A DNA stretch of 64,000 nt from Rhodospirillaceae bacterium UBA1479 (GCA_002325375.1 DCRZ01000008.1:125438-189437); one strand, 5' to 3'. Counted from the first letter of the stretch, positions 33,726-43,392 are shown. Translations and numbers: made by a program. Notes: generated by a model not told the origin, from the letters alone.

Positions 33726-36182
33726 CTATGCCGCATCCGATCTGGCAATCGGATCAATGGTTCGTTTCGGCGGGAAACGTAAGGTTACGGTTGTCCCCTT
33801 ACCGATGGCGCTTTCGATTTCCAGCTTACCGCCGAGCAAATCCATAAGCTGGGTGCAAATATGAAGCCCAAGCCCTGTTCCCTTATGCACGTCTGAAACA
33901 TAAGGATTATGAATCTGCTCGAACGCGTTCAACGCCCTGGCGATTTCATCGCTCGCCATACCGCAGCCTGTATCCGATACCTTGATAACGATCGCGTCGT
34001 CCGCGTCAGTCTGCGTGCTCACATTGACCTGCCCACCGACACCCGTGAATTTCACCGCGTTGGAAAGAAGATTGTTCAGTATCTGCGTGAGTATTTTTTC
34101 ATCAGCCCATAAGTCCTGCATATGCGGAGCGATCCGCGCGTTTAGGCGGATATTCGAGCTTGCTGCGATGACGTCAAGTTGCCTCATGGACCTTTGGATT
34201 AACGGATGAATTTGAATCCGGTCTTCCGACAATACGAATTTTCCGGCCTCAATTTTTGAGACGTCCAAAATATCGTCGATCAATGCGATCAAATGCGATC
34301 CGCTACGATGAATATCCTCGACATACCCCTTGTACTTTGGGTTGCCTAAGTCACCGTAAACCCCAACTCGCATCATGTCGGTGAATCCGAGAATGGCATT
34401 GAGGGGGGTGCGAAGATCATGGCTCATCGAAGCCAGGAAATCAGTTTTTGCCTGATTTGCTCTCTCTGCTTCGGTCTTGATGTGTTCAAGATGCATTGTC
34501 TTGTCGACCAGTTCCGCCGTTCTTTGATTCACCATGCCTTCGATCACGCGCTGACGCCCGGTGACGATCAGAACGACAATGCTGATGACCGATGCGAAAA
34601 TCAGACAACCGACCAAGATGAACCACGCGGTCGTCAGGCGGTTCGCAGCGTTGAATTTAGGTGTTGGCCTGATCTGGATTTCCCATGCCCGATCCGCAAT
34701 CCTTATCGGGGACGTCCATGGATTGTCCATGACGCCAGATGCGGAGCTTTCCAACCGGCGAACGCGGGCCAAATGGGCCGGTAATTCCGTTTTCGGATAA
34801 AGAAGGCTTGTCTCTGCCGGTGCGCTGCGATCGAGAATGGTTATATCGACGTCATCGACACCTGTGCCCGACATGGCATTCTCAATAACCGCGCCGAACG
34901 AAAATACCCCCACAATATATCCGTAAAGTTCGGACCGTCTGTCGGCCATATTCGAAGGCACTGTTTGCGTATTATAGACAGGCAGAAACACGAGTACGCC
35001 GTAGTCTTCCCGCGTTCCCTGCACCAACGTCAGACGTTCCGTCATCGTCGGCTGTCCTGTATCCCGCGCAGTATGGAGGGCCGCACGCCGTGTCGGGTTC
35101 GATGCAGCGTCCAAACCCAATGCAGGCCGGTTGGATTCCAACGGTTCAATATAGGAAACGACAACGGATTCATAAGCTTTAACCGGCGAAGGGCGAGGTA
35201 ATTCGCTGGGAATTTCCCATATTTTAAAGTCCGGAACTCCCATCGACCGCATTTGCCGTTCGAACGCGGCCTTGTCATGTTCATGGACACGCAGGTTTAA
35301 CGAAATCGCATGAAGTCCGTCGATTCTGCCAAGAACGCTATTCGCAAAAATCGCATATTCCTGACGTGTGATGTGTTCGCTCAGCCGAACGAAGTTTTGG
35401 ATGTCATGTAGGCCGTTCATGGCTTCCGCCAGGGCACGGCCGATCAATTGATCCACGCTTTTTGCCCGGTCCTGAAAAGCCAATGCCACGCGATCTTTCT
35501 CAAGCCCCATCGCGACATGAAACACCAAAGCTGCCGACGTAATCGTGATGAGCATCGAGATACAGATAGGCCCCTTTCTGCGATTCCAGAAATCGAGCTC
35601 TTTCATCCCCAGGCACAATACGACTGGCGCAAATACAATTACGCCCAGGGTGTCACCCAGCCACCAGATCCCCCAACTCTGGGCGATTTCTTCTATCGAC
35701 AGCTTGCCGACGGCGAACAGAATTGCCGTTCCGACCGTCGGACTGACAACGCTGGCAATCGGCCCGGCGGACAAAAAGAAACGGCAGATAACCCCCGGTT
35801 CGTCCAACGATGTCGGGAAACCGACGAAACGACGAACCAGATAAGCACCGAATACCGCCTGTAATGTCGCCCCCATGGCGATACAGAAGCTCAGGAAATG
35901 GGTGTTTGTAGAGAAAGGGTCACCCAACATGACGTTGAGGATGTAGGAGCCGATAAAAACTCCGATACTGACCCAGTTGCCAAACAACAATACGGCAGCC
36001 AATGCCAGCCCGGCAGCCGGCCATATGGGCGACGCGTACCCTGCACCCGACACGGCGACCAGCGCGAGTTTACCGAAGGCCGCATAGCCCACAGCGACGA
36101 CAAGCGCGACAATGATCGAACGAAAATATGGGTGTTCGGCGTTAGTGAGGTATGATCTCAACAACAACTCGGGAAACTCCAT
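33726..36182 (-). CDS. MASE1-CHASE sensor histidine kinase, orphan
   Basis: Membrane histidine kinase of 818 residues. Order: a MASE1-type membrane domain with about eight helices (about 20-230), a periplasmic CHASE domain (about 240-500, with YGYIVGVFSF), one membrane helix near 525, a short coiled coil, HisKA with SHDLRTPLN (phospho-acceptor His588) and HATPase_c with N box NNLLSNAVKF, G1 DTGCGM (about 737) and G2 KGTGLGL (about 767). There is no receiver domain, and no response regulator gene is adjacent, so its partner is elsewhere. Base composition is clearly lower in GC than in the flanking genes. Confidence 0.93.
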   Translation of the reverse strand: MEFPELLLRSYLTNAEHPYFRSIIVALVVAVGYAAFGKLALVAVSGAGYASPIWPAAGLALAAVLLFGNWVSIGVFIGSYILNVMLGDPFSTNTHFLSFCIAMGATLQAVFGAYLVRRFVGFPTSLDEPGVICRFFLSAGPIASVVSPTVGTAILFAVGKLSIEEIAQSWGIWWLGDTLGVIVFAPVVLCLGMKELDFWNRRKGPICISMLITITSAALVFHVAMGLEKDRVALAFQDRAKSVDQLIGRALAEAMNGLHDIQNFVRLSEHITRQEYAIFANSVLGRIDGLHAISLNLRVHEHDKAAFERQMRSMGVPDFKIWEIPSELPRPSPVKAYESVVVSYIEPLESNRPALGLDAASNPTRRAALHTARDTGQPTMTERLTLVQGTREDYGVLVFLPVYNTQTVPSNMADRRSELYGYIVGVFSFGAVIENAMSGTGVDDVDITILDRSAPAETSLLYPKTELPAHLARVRRLESSASGVMDNPWTSPIRIADRAWEIQIRPTPKFNAANRLTTAWFILVGCLIFASVISIVVLIVTGRQRVIEGMVNQRTAELVDKTMHLEHIKTEAERANQAKTDFLASMSHDLRTPLNAILGFTDMMRVGVYGDLGNPKYKGYVEDIHRSGSHLIALIDDILDVSKIEAGKFVLSEDRIQIHPLIQRSMRQLDVIAASSNIRLNARIAPHMQDLWADEKILTQILNNLLSNAVKFTGVGGQVNVSTQTDADDAIVIKVSDTGCGMASDEIARALNAFEQIHNPYVSDVHKGTGLGLHICTQLMDLLGGKLEIESAIGKGTTVTLRFPPKRTIDPIARSDAA

Positions 36183-36376
36183 ATTGCTGCGCTTGCCTGG
36201 CGCATGGGGTGAATCTATTTTTCAGATTTTAAGCATATATCGTGCCAATTAACGGGTCGGCACCGCACGCCGACATGGGGATTCAGCCGCGGCCAGGCAC
36301 GAACCTGGGCAGTCGAATGAATTTCGTGATTAGAATTCAGGGGTTAATACACCAGCCCCCGTAACGCGGGCCGTGA

Positions 36377-37069
36377 TTATTCCGGGAACAGAAACCCGTC
36401 GGTCAAGCGCAGGGTGCGGTCCATTTGCGCCGCCAGGCGCGGGTTGTGGGTGGCGATCAGGGCCGCCAGCCCTGCCCCCCGGGCCAAGCGCAGGAGGATC
36501 GAGAACACCTCGTCCGCCGTATGGGGGTCCAGATTCCCCGTGGGCTCGTCGGCCAGCAGAACCTTGGGCGCCGTCGACAGCGCCCGGGCGATGGCGACGC
36601 GTTGCTGCTCGCCGCCGGACAGCCGGGCCGGACGGTGGGTCAGGCGCTCGGACAGGCCCATCCAGTTAAGGATTTCCATGGCCCGGTCCTTGGCGTCCTT
36701 ATGGGGGATGCCGGAAATGATCTGCGGGATGATGACGTTTTCCAGCGCCGAGAATTCCGGCAGCAGATGGTGATGCTGATAGACGAACCCCAGGTTGTAA
36801 CGCCGCATCAGGGTGCGTTCCTCGTCCCCCATGGCGGAACAGTCCTGGCCACCGACCTCGATCGTGCCGGCATCGGGGGATTCCAACAGACCCGCGATAT
36901 GCAGCAAGGTCGATTTCCCCGCCCCCGACGGGCCGACCAGGGCCACGACTTCGCCTGGCCGCACGGTCAGGTCGATGCCCTTGAGAATTTCCAGATCCGC
37001 CCGCCCCTGGTGGAAGGTGCGCCGGATGCCGCGCAGCGCCAGGGCGGGCACCGTCCCTGTCTCACTCAT
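36377..37069 (-). CDS. lolD: Lipoprotein-releasing system ATP-binding protein
   Basis: ATPase of the LolCDE-type transporter that extracts outer-membrane lipoproteins from the inner membrane. It has 230 residues: Walker A GPSGAGKST, the Q-loop region FVYQHHHLLPEFSALEN (a LolD-typical sequence), ABC signature LSGGEQQRVAIARAL and Walker B VLLADEPTGNLD. Its start overlaps the stop of the permease gene by 8 bases. MacB- and FtsE-type ATPases are similar, but the Q-loop sequence and neighbour fit LolD. Confidence 0.95.
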   Translation of the reverse strand: MSETGTVPALALRGIRRTFHQGRADLEILKGIDLTVRPGEVVALVGPSGAGKSTLLHIAGLLESPDAGTIEVGGQDCSAMGDEERTLMRRYNLGFVYQHHHLLPEFSALENVIIPQIISGIPHKDAKDRAMEILNWMGLSERLTHRPARLSGGEQQRVAIARALSTAPKVLLADEPTGNLDPHTADEVFSILLRLARGAGLAALIATHNPRLAAQMDRTLRLTDGFLFPE

Positions 37070-38312
37070 AGCGTAGCGCCTCGGCCGGGTCCGTGCGGGC
37101 GGCCCGCCAGGACGGATAGATGGTCGCCAGGAACGACAGGCCCAGCGCCATGCCGATCACGGCGCAGACCTCGCTCCAATCGACGACGGCGGGCAGCTGC
37201 GACAGGAAATAGATTTCGGCGGCGAACAGGTCCGTGCCCGTCAGGCCCTGAATCCATTGGCGAACGCCTTCGATGTTGTCGGCGAAGGCGATCCCCAGGA
37301 CCGATCCCGCGACCGTGCCGATCACGCCGACGCTGGCACCGGCGATCAGGAACACCCGCATGACCATGCCCCGGGTCGCCCCCATGGTGCGCAGGATGGC
37401 GATGTCCCTGCCCTTGTCCTTCACCAGCATGATCATGGACGAGATGATATTGAAGGCCGCGACCAGGATGATCAGCGTCAGAATCAGGAACATGACGTTG
37501 CGTTCGACCTGGATGGCGTTGAAGAAGCTGGCGTTGGCCTGTTGCCAGTCGTGGATACGGCCGATCCCCGGCACGGCGCCGGCGATGCGGGTTTTGACCT
37601 CAAGCGCCTGATCCGGGTCACGGATAAACACCTCGAGCGACGATACGGCCTCCTTCGGGAATTTGAAGTAGACCTGGGCATCGGTCAGATCCATGAACAC
37701 GAAGCTGGAATCGTATTCGTACATGCCGACCTCGAAGGTCGCGGCGATGCGGTAGGCCGCCGTGCGCGGCACCGTGCCGAAGGCGGTGGCGCTGCCCTTG
37801 GGCGAAATCAGGGTGATCTTGTCACCGACGCGAAGCCCCATTTTCTGCGCCAGGCGGTCGCCGATAACGACGCTTTGCCCACCGTCCTTGAAATCGTCGA
37901 GGGAGCCACGGGCGATGTTGTCGGCGATCAGCTTACGCCGCGCCAGATCGGCATGGCGGATGCCGCGCACCAGGGCCCCCTGCGCCGTGCCGTTGGCCGT
38001 CGCCATGACCTGACCCTCGATCAGGGGGGTTACGCTGATCACGCCGCGCAGGTCGCGGATACGCTGGCCGATGGGGTCGAAATCCTTGAGGTCGCGAAAC
38101 TGGCCCTGCACGCTGAGATGGCCGTTGAGGCCCAGGATGCGGGTCAACAATTCCTGGCGGAAGCCATTCATCACCGACATGACGATGATCAGGGTGGCAA
38201 CGCCCAAGGCGATGCCGAGCAGCGAAAACCAGGCGATGACGGAGATGAACCCCTCCTGCCGGCGGGCACGCAGGTAGCGCAGCGCCATCATCCATTCAAA
38301 TCGGCTGAACAC
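37062..38312 (-). CDS. lolC: Lipoprotein-releasing system permease LolC/LolE
   Basis: Integral membrane component of the lipoprotein-release ABC transporter. It has 416 residues: one N-terminal helix, a large periplasmic MacB-like domain, and three C-terminal helices with the FtsX domain. N-terminal FEWMMALRYLRARRQEGFIS and ALGVATLIIVMSVMNGFR are typical. Only one permease gene is present, so a homodimer probably replaces the LolC-LolE pair, as in many alphaproteobacteria. The start is GTG at 38312 with AAGGA ten bases upstream. Confidence 0.94.
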   Translation of the reverse strand: MFSRFEWMMALRYLRARRQEGFISVIAWFSLLGIALGVATLIIVMSVMNGFRQELLTRILGLNGHLSVQGQFRDLKDFDPIGQRIRDLRGVISVTPLIEGQVMATANGTAQGALVRGIRHADLARRKLIADNIARGSLDDFKDGGQSVVIGDRLAQKMGLRVGDKITLISPKGSATAFGTVPRTAAYRIAATFEVGMYEYDSSFVFMDLTDAQVYFKFPKEAVSSLEVFIRDPDQALEVKTRIAGAVPGIGRIHDWQQANASFFNAIQVERNVMFLILTLIILVAAFNIISSMIMLVKDKGRDIAILRTMGATRGMVMRVFLIAGASVGVIGTVAGSVLGIAFADNIEGVRQWIQGLTGTDLFAAEIYFLSQLPAVVDWSEVCAVIGMALGLSFLATIYPSWRAARTDPAEALRYE

Positions 38313-38415
38313 GGGGCGCGCTATCCTTCTCTGTGGGTCCGGCGGCGGGGCTGGCCAAGGGCGAACAAATGGCCATTAATCCGCTTCATACCGGTTTTCA
38401 GGAGCATTGTGGCCA

Positions 38416-39729
38416 TCATCCTTGGGTCAGGCGCGCGAGGGCCGATTCACGGCTGATTTCCACGCGCTCGCCCGTGGCCCGGTTCTTCAGTTCGACCATG
38501 CCCTTTTCCAGGCCGCGCGGCCCGGCGATCAACTGCCAGGGCAGACCGATCAAGTCCATGTCGGCGAACTTGCCGCCGGCCCGCTCATCGCGGTCGTCGT
38601 ACAGCACGTCCTGCCCCGCCCCCATCAACTGTTCGTACATTTCCTGGCAGGCCTGATCGCAGGCCGCGTCGCCGGCGCGCAGGTTGATCAGGCCGACACG
38701 GAACGGCGCCACGGCTTCGGGCCAGATGATGCCCGCATCGTCATGAAACGCCTCGATAATGGCGCCGACAAGGCGCGACACGCCGATCCCGTAGGATCCC
38801 ATTTCGCAGACGATTTCCTGGCCGTCGGGACCGGTGACCTTGGCCCCCATGGGTTCGGAATACTTCTTGCCGAAATAGAAGATATGCCCGACCTCGATCC
38901 CCCGCGCGGTGATCAGGTCATCGCCCAGGGCCGCTTCCTGCGCCGGATCGCGCTTGTCGTCCGTGGCGGCGTACTTTCCGGTGAAGGTATCCATGACCCC
39001 GCTCAGGTCGCCGTCGAAATCGACACCGTCGAGCCAGTTATTGTCGAGGAAATCCTTATGGCAGGCGATCTCGCTTTCGCCCGTATCGGCCAGGATCAGG
39101 AATTCGTGGCTCATATCGCCGCCGATCGGGCCGGTGTCCGCCGCCATGGGAATCGCCTTCAGCCCCATGCGCGCGTAAGTCTTCAGATAGGACACGAAAT
39201 GTTTCTGATAAGACTTTCTGGCACCATCATAATCCAGATCAAACGAATAGGCGTCCTTCATCAGGAATTCGCGCCCGCGCATGACCCCGAAGCGGGGCCG
39301 CACTTCGTCGCGGAACTTCCACTGGATGTGATAAAGCATCTTCGGCAGGTCGCGGTAGGAGCGCACCGCGTCGGCGAAGATCTGGGTGATCTGTTCCTCG
39401 TTGGTCGGGCCGTAGAGCATGTCCCGATCGTGACGGTCGGTGATGCGTAACATCTCGGGGCCATAGGCGTCGTAGCGCCCCGACTGGCGCCACAGTTCCG
39501 CCGGCTGGATCGTCGGCATCAGGACCTGCTGGCAGCCGATCGCGTCCTGTTCTTCCTCGACGATGCGGGTGATGTTCTTAAGCACCCGAAGGCCCAAAGG
39601 CAGCCAGGAATAGATCCCCGCCGAAGATTGGCGGACCATGCCCGCGCGCAGCATCAGCCGGTGCGACGCGATCTGCGCGTCGGCGGGCGTTTCCTTCATG
39701 GTCGGCATGAAAAAGCGGGAAAGGCGCAT
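38416..39729 (-). CDS. proS: Prolyl-tRNA synthetase, short form
   Basis: Class II synthetase that charges tRNA-Pro. It has 437 residues, while the E. coli type has about 570: the INS editing domain between motifs 2 and 3 is absent, as in other alphaproteobacteria. Motif 2 region RPRFGVMRGREFLMKDAYSF and the YGPTNEEQIT segment are present; motif 3 is in SYGIGVSRLVGA. ATG at 39729 (MRLSRFFMPTMKETPADAQ) is the family start; the frame could run to 39876. Its nearest ribosome-site-like AAGGA is rather far (about 14 bases). Confidence 0.97.
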   Translation of the reverse strand: MRLSRFFMPTMKETPADAQIASHRLMLRAGMVRQSSAGIYSWLPLGLRVLKNITRIVEEEQDAIGCQQVLMPTIQPAELWRQSGRYDAYGPEMLRITDRHDRDMLYGPTNEEQITQIFADAVRSYRDLPKMLYHIQWKFRDEVRPRFGVMRGREFLMKDAYSFDLDYDGARKSYQKHFVSYLKTYARMGLKAIPMAADTGPIGGDMSHEFLILADTGESEIACHKDFLDNNWLDGVDFDGDLSGVMDTFTGKYAATDDKRDPAQEAALGDDLITARGIEVGHIFYFGKKYSEPMGAKVTGPDGQEIVCEMGSYGIGVSRLVGAIIEAFHDDAGIIWPEAVAPFRVGLINLRAGDAACDQACQEMYEQLMGAGQDVLYDDRDERAGGKFADMDLIGLPWQLIAGPRGLEKGMVELKNRATGERVEISRESALARLTQG

Positions 39730-39837
39730 GCGGGCCGGGGTCCTTCCGTTAACGGGTTGTCTCTGCGGGATGGGCAGTCGAGGTGGTTTGCGACACCGGA
39801 CCCAAAAGCCCGGTAAAGGGTTCAAGAACAAGGGAAG

Positions 39838-39867
39838 GTCATACCTTGTCCACGGGGGCTTTGTCCA
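39838..39867 (-). promoter_or_regulatory. Possible proS promoter
   Basis: On the minus strand TGGACA (39867-39862) and TATGAC (39843-39838) are 18 bases apart, about 110 bases before proS. The first lies in one of two TTGTCCACGGG repeats (39846-39856 and 39861-39871) on the plus strand. The match is fair, but the spacing of the repeats could also suggest a binding site. Confidence 0.35.
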
Positions 39868-39913
39868 CGGGCCCATGATCGGTCCGCGTCATCGGACGAT
39901 CTACGTATGGAGG

Positions 39914-40170
39914 TATCTTTGCCCCTGTGCAATCAGCAGGTTAACGAAGAAACTTAGGTGCCGCCTTGAGAAAAAGGGTGACCCGACCGGGGGCGCCGGG
40001 TAAGATGCCCTCGCTCGCAATGACGAGTACCTGCCGGTCAGACTGGGCCCGGGTTTTGGGAGGAAAAAAGCAAGAAGCAATAATTAAGCGGCAGCCTTCA
40101 AACGGCGCGAAGCTTTAGAGAATTCTGGACTTGAGTAGGGCAAGACCGTAGTGGTCTTGCCTTTATTTTT
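39914..40170 (+). ncRNA. Candidate small RNA ending in a strong terminator
   Basis: The 469-base gap between proS and DUF1467, both on the minus strand, ends in a plus-strand intrinsic terminator (40139-40170) with no plus-strand gene before it. The stretch has pairing potential: TGCCGC (39959-39964) with GCGGCA (40088-40093), GACCGG (39974-39979) with CCGGTC (40034-40039), and an inner CTCG/CGAG hairpin. A TATCTT at 39914 could be a -10, but no good -35 is visible, so the 5' end is a guess. It does not match 6S, SRP RNA, tmRNA or RNase P RNA as I know them. The rest of the gap (39730-39913) shows only the proS promoter region. Confidence 0.35.
40139..40170 (+). terminator. Intrinsic terminator, plus strand, without an upstream gene
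   Basis: GGCAAGACC and GGTCTTGCC form a perfect 9-bp stem around the loop GTAGT, followed by TTTATTTTT. On the minus strand no T-run follows the stem, so it acts on plus-strand transcripts only. Confidence 0.75.
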
Positions 40171-40198
40171 GCCTGTGGGACATGGCCATGGCCGGGCC

Positions 40199-40438
40199 CT
40201 ACTGGCGGAAGCTGACCAACCCGGATTCGTGCAGCCAGTAGAACCCCGCGAAAATGATCCCGGCAAGCACCGAGGTGGCGGCGAACTTCAACAGGATTCG
40301 CGGCTTTGCCGGCGATCCCGGGTCCTCGCCCGGGTTAAGGTCTTCGGGATCGACCCGACGCACCCCCCAGGGCAGCACCGCGAACAACGCGATCCACCAG
40401 ATCACGAAATAGACAGCGAGGCCGGTTTGCCAGCTCAT
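40199..40438 (-). CDS. DUF1467 family membrane protein
   Basis: Small protein of 79 residues with two membrane helices (about 5-25 and 50-70) joined by a polar loop containing VRRVDPEDLNPGEDPGSP. This is the DUF1467 family, which in alphaproteobacteria lies typically between the methylmalonyl-CoA epimerase and proS genes, as here. Its function is unknown. It begins 5 bases after mce, so the two are probably cotranscribed. Confidence 0.85.
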   Translation of the reverse strand: MSWQTGLAVYFVIWWIALFAVLPWGVRRVDPEDLNPGEDPGSPAKPRILLKFAATSVLAGIIFAGFYWLHESGLVSFRQ

Positions 40439-40443
40439 AACGG

Positions 40444-40848
<405 letters not shown>

Positions 40849-40892
40849 GTCGCAGAATTCTCCGTCACGGTTGTCCCTGCCCCTTGTCTTTA

Positions 40893-42605
40893 TCAGATAC
40901 GCACCAAATGCACCGTTGTCACGGGCTTCATGTCCAATTGTCCGCGGAATGTCCGCCGCACGGCCAGACGCACGGCCTCGCTGACGGCCGCATCGTCGGC
41001 CAACTTGCGCGGCGGCAGGGAGCGCACGGCATTGATCGCCGCCTCGCGCGCGGCATCGACCACCGGGTCGTTGTCCTGATCCTCGGAAATACCCAGGGTG
41101 GTGATCTGCGGCTCCTCGGCCAGACCGCCGTCGTCGACCGCCACCGTCACCGTGACCACGCCGTGCCAGACGCCGCGGATGCGTTCCTTGATCAGGTTGC
41201 CTTCCATGGGCACCAACCGTCCGCCAATCAGAGCCAAGCGCCCGGTCGGCACATGATCGACGACCTCAAGCGCCCCCGGCGCAAGGCGGGTCATGGTGCC
41301 GTTGGGGGCGACGATCGCCGCCTCGACCTGGCATTCGCGGGCCAAACGCGCGTGTTCGTGCAGATGGCGTAATTCGCCATGGACCGGCACCGCATAGCGC
41401 GGCCGCACCAGTTGGTACATATGCGACAATTCATCCCGGTTGGGATGGCCCGAGACATGAATGAAGGCATCGCGTGAGGTGATGATCCGCACGCCGCGCG
41501 CCACCAGATCGTTCTGCAGGCGCGCAATCGAGGTTTCGTTGCCGGGAATTTCCCGGGACGAGAAGATCACCCAGTCCCCCTCGCCCAAGGAAATGCGGGG
41601 ATGATCGCCGGAAGCGATGCGCGACAAAGCGGCCCGGGGCTCACCCTGGCTGCCCGTGCAGATGATCAGGACCTTATCGTCGGGCAGGCTGTCGGCGTCC
41701 CCTTCGTCGAGGAAGGCCGGTATGTCGGCCAGGTATCCGTTCTCGCGGGCAGCGCTTTGGATACGCCACAGGGACCGCCCGGCCAGAACGACCTGGCGGC
41801 CCGTTTCCTGGGCCGCGCGGGCGATGGTTTCAAGCCGCGCCACGTTGGTCGCGAAGCAGGCCACGGCGACCCGGCCCGAACAGCCGGCGATGACCTCGGT
41901 CATGCTGTCCAGGATTTCGCCTTCGGACCCGGATTGGCCCGGCGAAAACACATTGGTGGAATCGCAGACCATGGCCAAAACGCCGTCGTCGCCGAGCGCC
42001 CGCAAGGCCGCCTGGTCCGACACGTCGCCGATCACCGGGTCGGGGTCGAACTTCCAATCGCCCGTGTGCAGCACCGTGCCCAAGGGCGTGCGCACGACCA
42101 CGGCGTTGGGTTCGGGGATCGAGTGGGTCAGCGTGATCAATTCCAACTCGAACGGCCCGACGGAGAACGTGCCCTGCAACGGCACGACGGTAACGTCGGC
42201 ATCGTCCTCCCAGCCCGGCTCGGCTAGCTTGCGGGCCAGGATATGGGCCGTGAACGGCGTCGCGTAGATGGGACACTTGAAACGGTCCCACAGGTATTGG
42301 ACAGCCCCCAGGTGATCTTCGTGGGCATGGGTCAGCACCAGACCGTCAAGCTGATCGGCGCGTTCCTCGATAAACGACGGATCGGCCATGATGACATCCA
42401 CCCCCGGCGGCCAGCCGTCGGAAAAGGTGACGCCCAGGTCGAGCATGATCCAGCGCTCCTCCCCCGGCGGGCCGTAGCCGTAGAGGTTCAGGTTCATGCC
42501 GATCTCGCCGGCCCCGCCCAGGGCAACGAACACCAGTTCGTTGCCGCCCGGATTGGTGTTGGCCGTTTTCGATTTCGCCTTCTTCGGCTTTGCCGGCTTG
42601 GTCAT
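40893..42605 (-). CDS. rnj: Ribonuclease J
   Basis: Metallo-beta-lactamase-fold RNase with 5'-3' exonuclease and endonuclease activity in RNA turnover and rRNA maturation. It has 570 residues. The zinc motif HAHEDH is in VLTHAHEDHLGAVQYL, with more ligands in LTHSIPEPNAV and HTGDWKFD; the beta-CASP domain contains VHVSGHPNRDEL-like HVSGHPNRDELSHMYQLV. A Lys-rich N-terminal extension of about 20 residues precedes the domain. Its start overlaps the coaX stop (ATGA). Confidence 0.95.
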   Translation of the reverse strand: MTKPAKPKKAKSKTANTNPGGNELVFVALGGAGEIGMNLNLYGYGPPGEERWIMLDLGVTFSDGWPPGVDVIMADPSFIEERADQLDGLVLTHAHEDHLGAVQYLWDRFKCPIYATPFTAHILARKLAEPGWEDDADVTVVPLQGTFSVGPFELELITLTHSIPEPNAVVVRTPLGTVLHTGDWKFDPDPVIGDVSDQAALRALGDDGVLAMVCDSTNVFSPGQSGSEGEILDSMTEVIAGCSGRVAVACFATNVARLETIARAAQETGRQVVLAGRSLWRIQSAARENGYLADIPAFLDEGDADSLPDDKVLIICTGSQGEPRAALSRIASGDHPRISLGEGDWVIFSSREIPGNETSIARLQNDLVARGVRIITSRDAFIHVSGHPNRDELSHMYQLVRPRYAVPVHGELRHLHEHARLARECQVEAAIVAPNGTMTRLAPGALEVVDHVPTGRLALIGGRLVPMEGNLIKERIRGVWHGVVTVTVAVDDGGLAEEPQITTLGISEDQDNDPVVDAAREAAINAVRSLPPRKLADDAAVSEAVRLAVRRTFRGQLDMKPVTTVHLVRI

Positions 42606-43375
42606 GCCGTGTTGTTCCGGTGGATCATGTAAAGCCCGTCCAGGGTCAAGGTGCCGTCCACCAATTCGATGGCCTTGGTCGCGTCAAGGAACAGGGGCGC
42701 CAGGCCGCCGGTCGCGATGACCCGGGCGTCGGCCCCCGTCTCCGTCTGGATGCGCCGCACGATGCCTTCGATCAGGCCGACATAGCCCCAGAACACGCCC
42801 GACTGCATGGCGGTGACGGTATCGCGGCCGATCACCTTGTCCGGGCGCTCGATACTGATCAGCGGCAGCTTGGCCGCCGCTTGATGGAGCGCCTCCAGGG
42901 ACAGGTTGATGCCCGGCGAAATGACGCCACCCATATAGCTGCCCTGCCCGTCAATGACGTCGAAGGTCGTCGCCGTGCCGAAATCGACGATGATCAGCGG
43001 CCCGCCGTATTTGGCGTGGGCCGCCACCGTATTGACCAAACGGTCGGCCCCGACCTGTTCCGGGCGGTCGACCAGCACCTTGATGCCCAGGTCGACATCC
43101 GCGTCGCCGACCACCAGGGGCTCAATCCCGAAATAGTCGCGGCACAGCCCGACCAGGGGGAAACGATTGTTGGGCACCACCGTGGCCAGGATGGCATGGG
43201 TTATCCCGGCAGGGTCGATGCCGTTCATTTCCATGAGCGGCCGCAGCCAGACGGCGTGTTCGTCCTTGGTGCGCTCCAGCTTGGAATTGGCGCGCCAGGA
43301 CCCCTTGATGACGCCGTCGTCGCCGAACACGGCGAAGACGATGTTGGTGTTTCCGGAATCGATTGCCAGCAGCAT
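42602..43375 (-). CDS. coaX: Type III pantothenate kinase
   Basis: Phosphorylates pantothenate, the first step of coenzyme A synthesis. It has 257 residues of the ASKHA fold: phosphate-1 motif AIDSGNTNIVFAVF, VGADRLVNTVAAH, phosphate-2 IVDFGTATTFDVI and GGVISPGINLSL. The type III enzyme is not feedback-inhibited by CoA, unlike CoaA. The ATG at 43375 is the family start; the frame extends to 43570 across the end of birA. The order birA-coaX-rnj is standard in this group. Confidence 0.96.
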   Translation of the reverse strand: MLLAIDSGNTNIVFAVFGDDGVIKGSWRANSKLERTKDEHAVWLRPLMEMNGIDPAGITHAILATVVPNNRFPLVGLCRDYFGIEPLVVGDADVDLGIKVLVDRPEQVGADRLVNTVAAHAKYGGPLIIVDFGTATTFDVIDGQGSYMGGVISPGINLSLEALHQAAAKLPLISIERPDKVIGRDTVTAMQSGVFWGYVGLIEGIVRRIQTETGADARVIATGGLAPLFLDATKAIELVDGTLTLDGLYMIHRNNTA

Positions 43376-43392
43376 GATGCCCCGTCCCGCCC

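Noticed and set aside
39930..40170. Candidate RNA as 6S RNA, SRP RNA or tmRNA
   Set aside because: The SRP loop GGUCAGGUCCGGAAGGAAG, the tmRNA acceptor end and the usual 6S neighbours (zapA, 5-formyl-THF cyclo-ligase) are missing.
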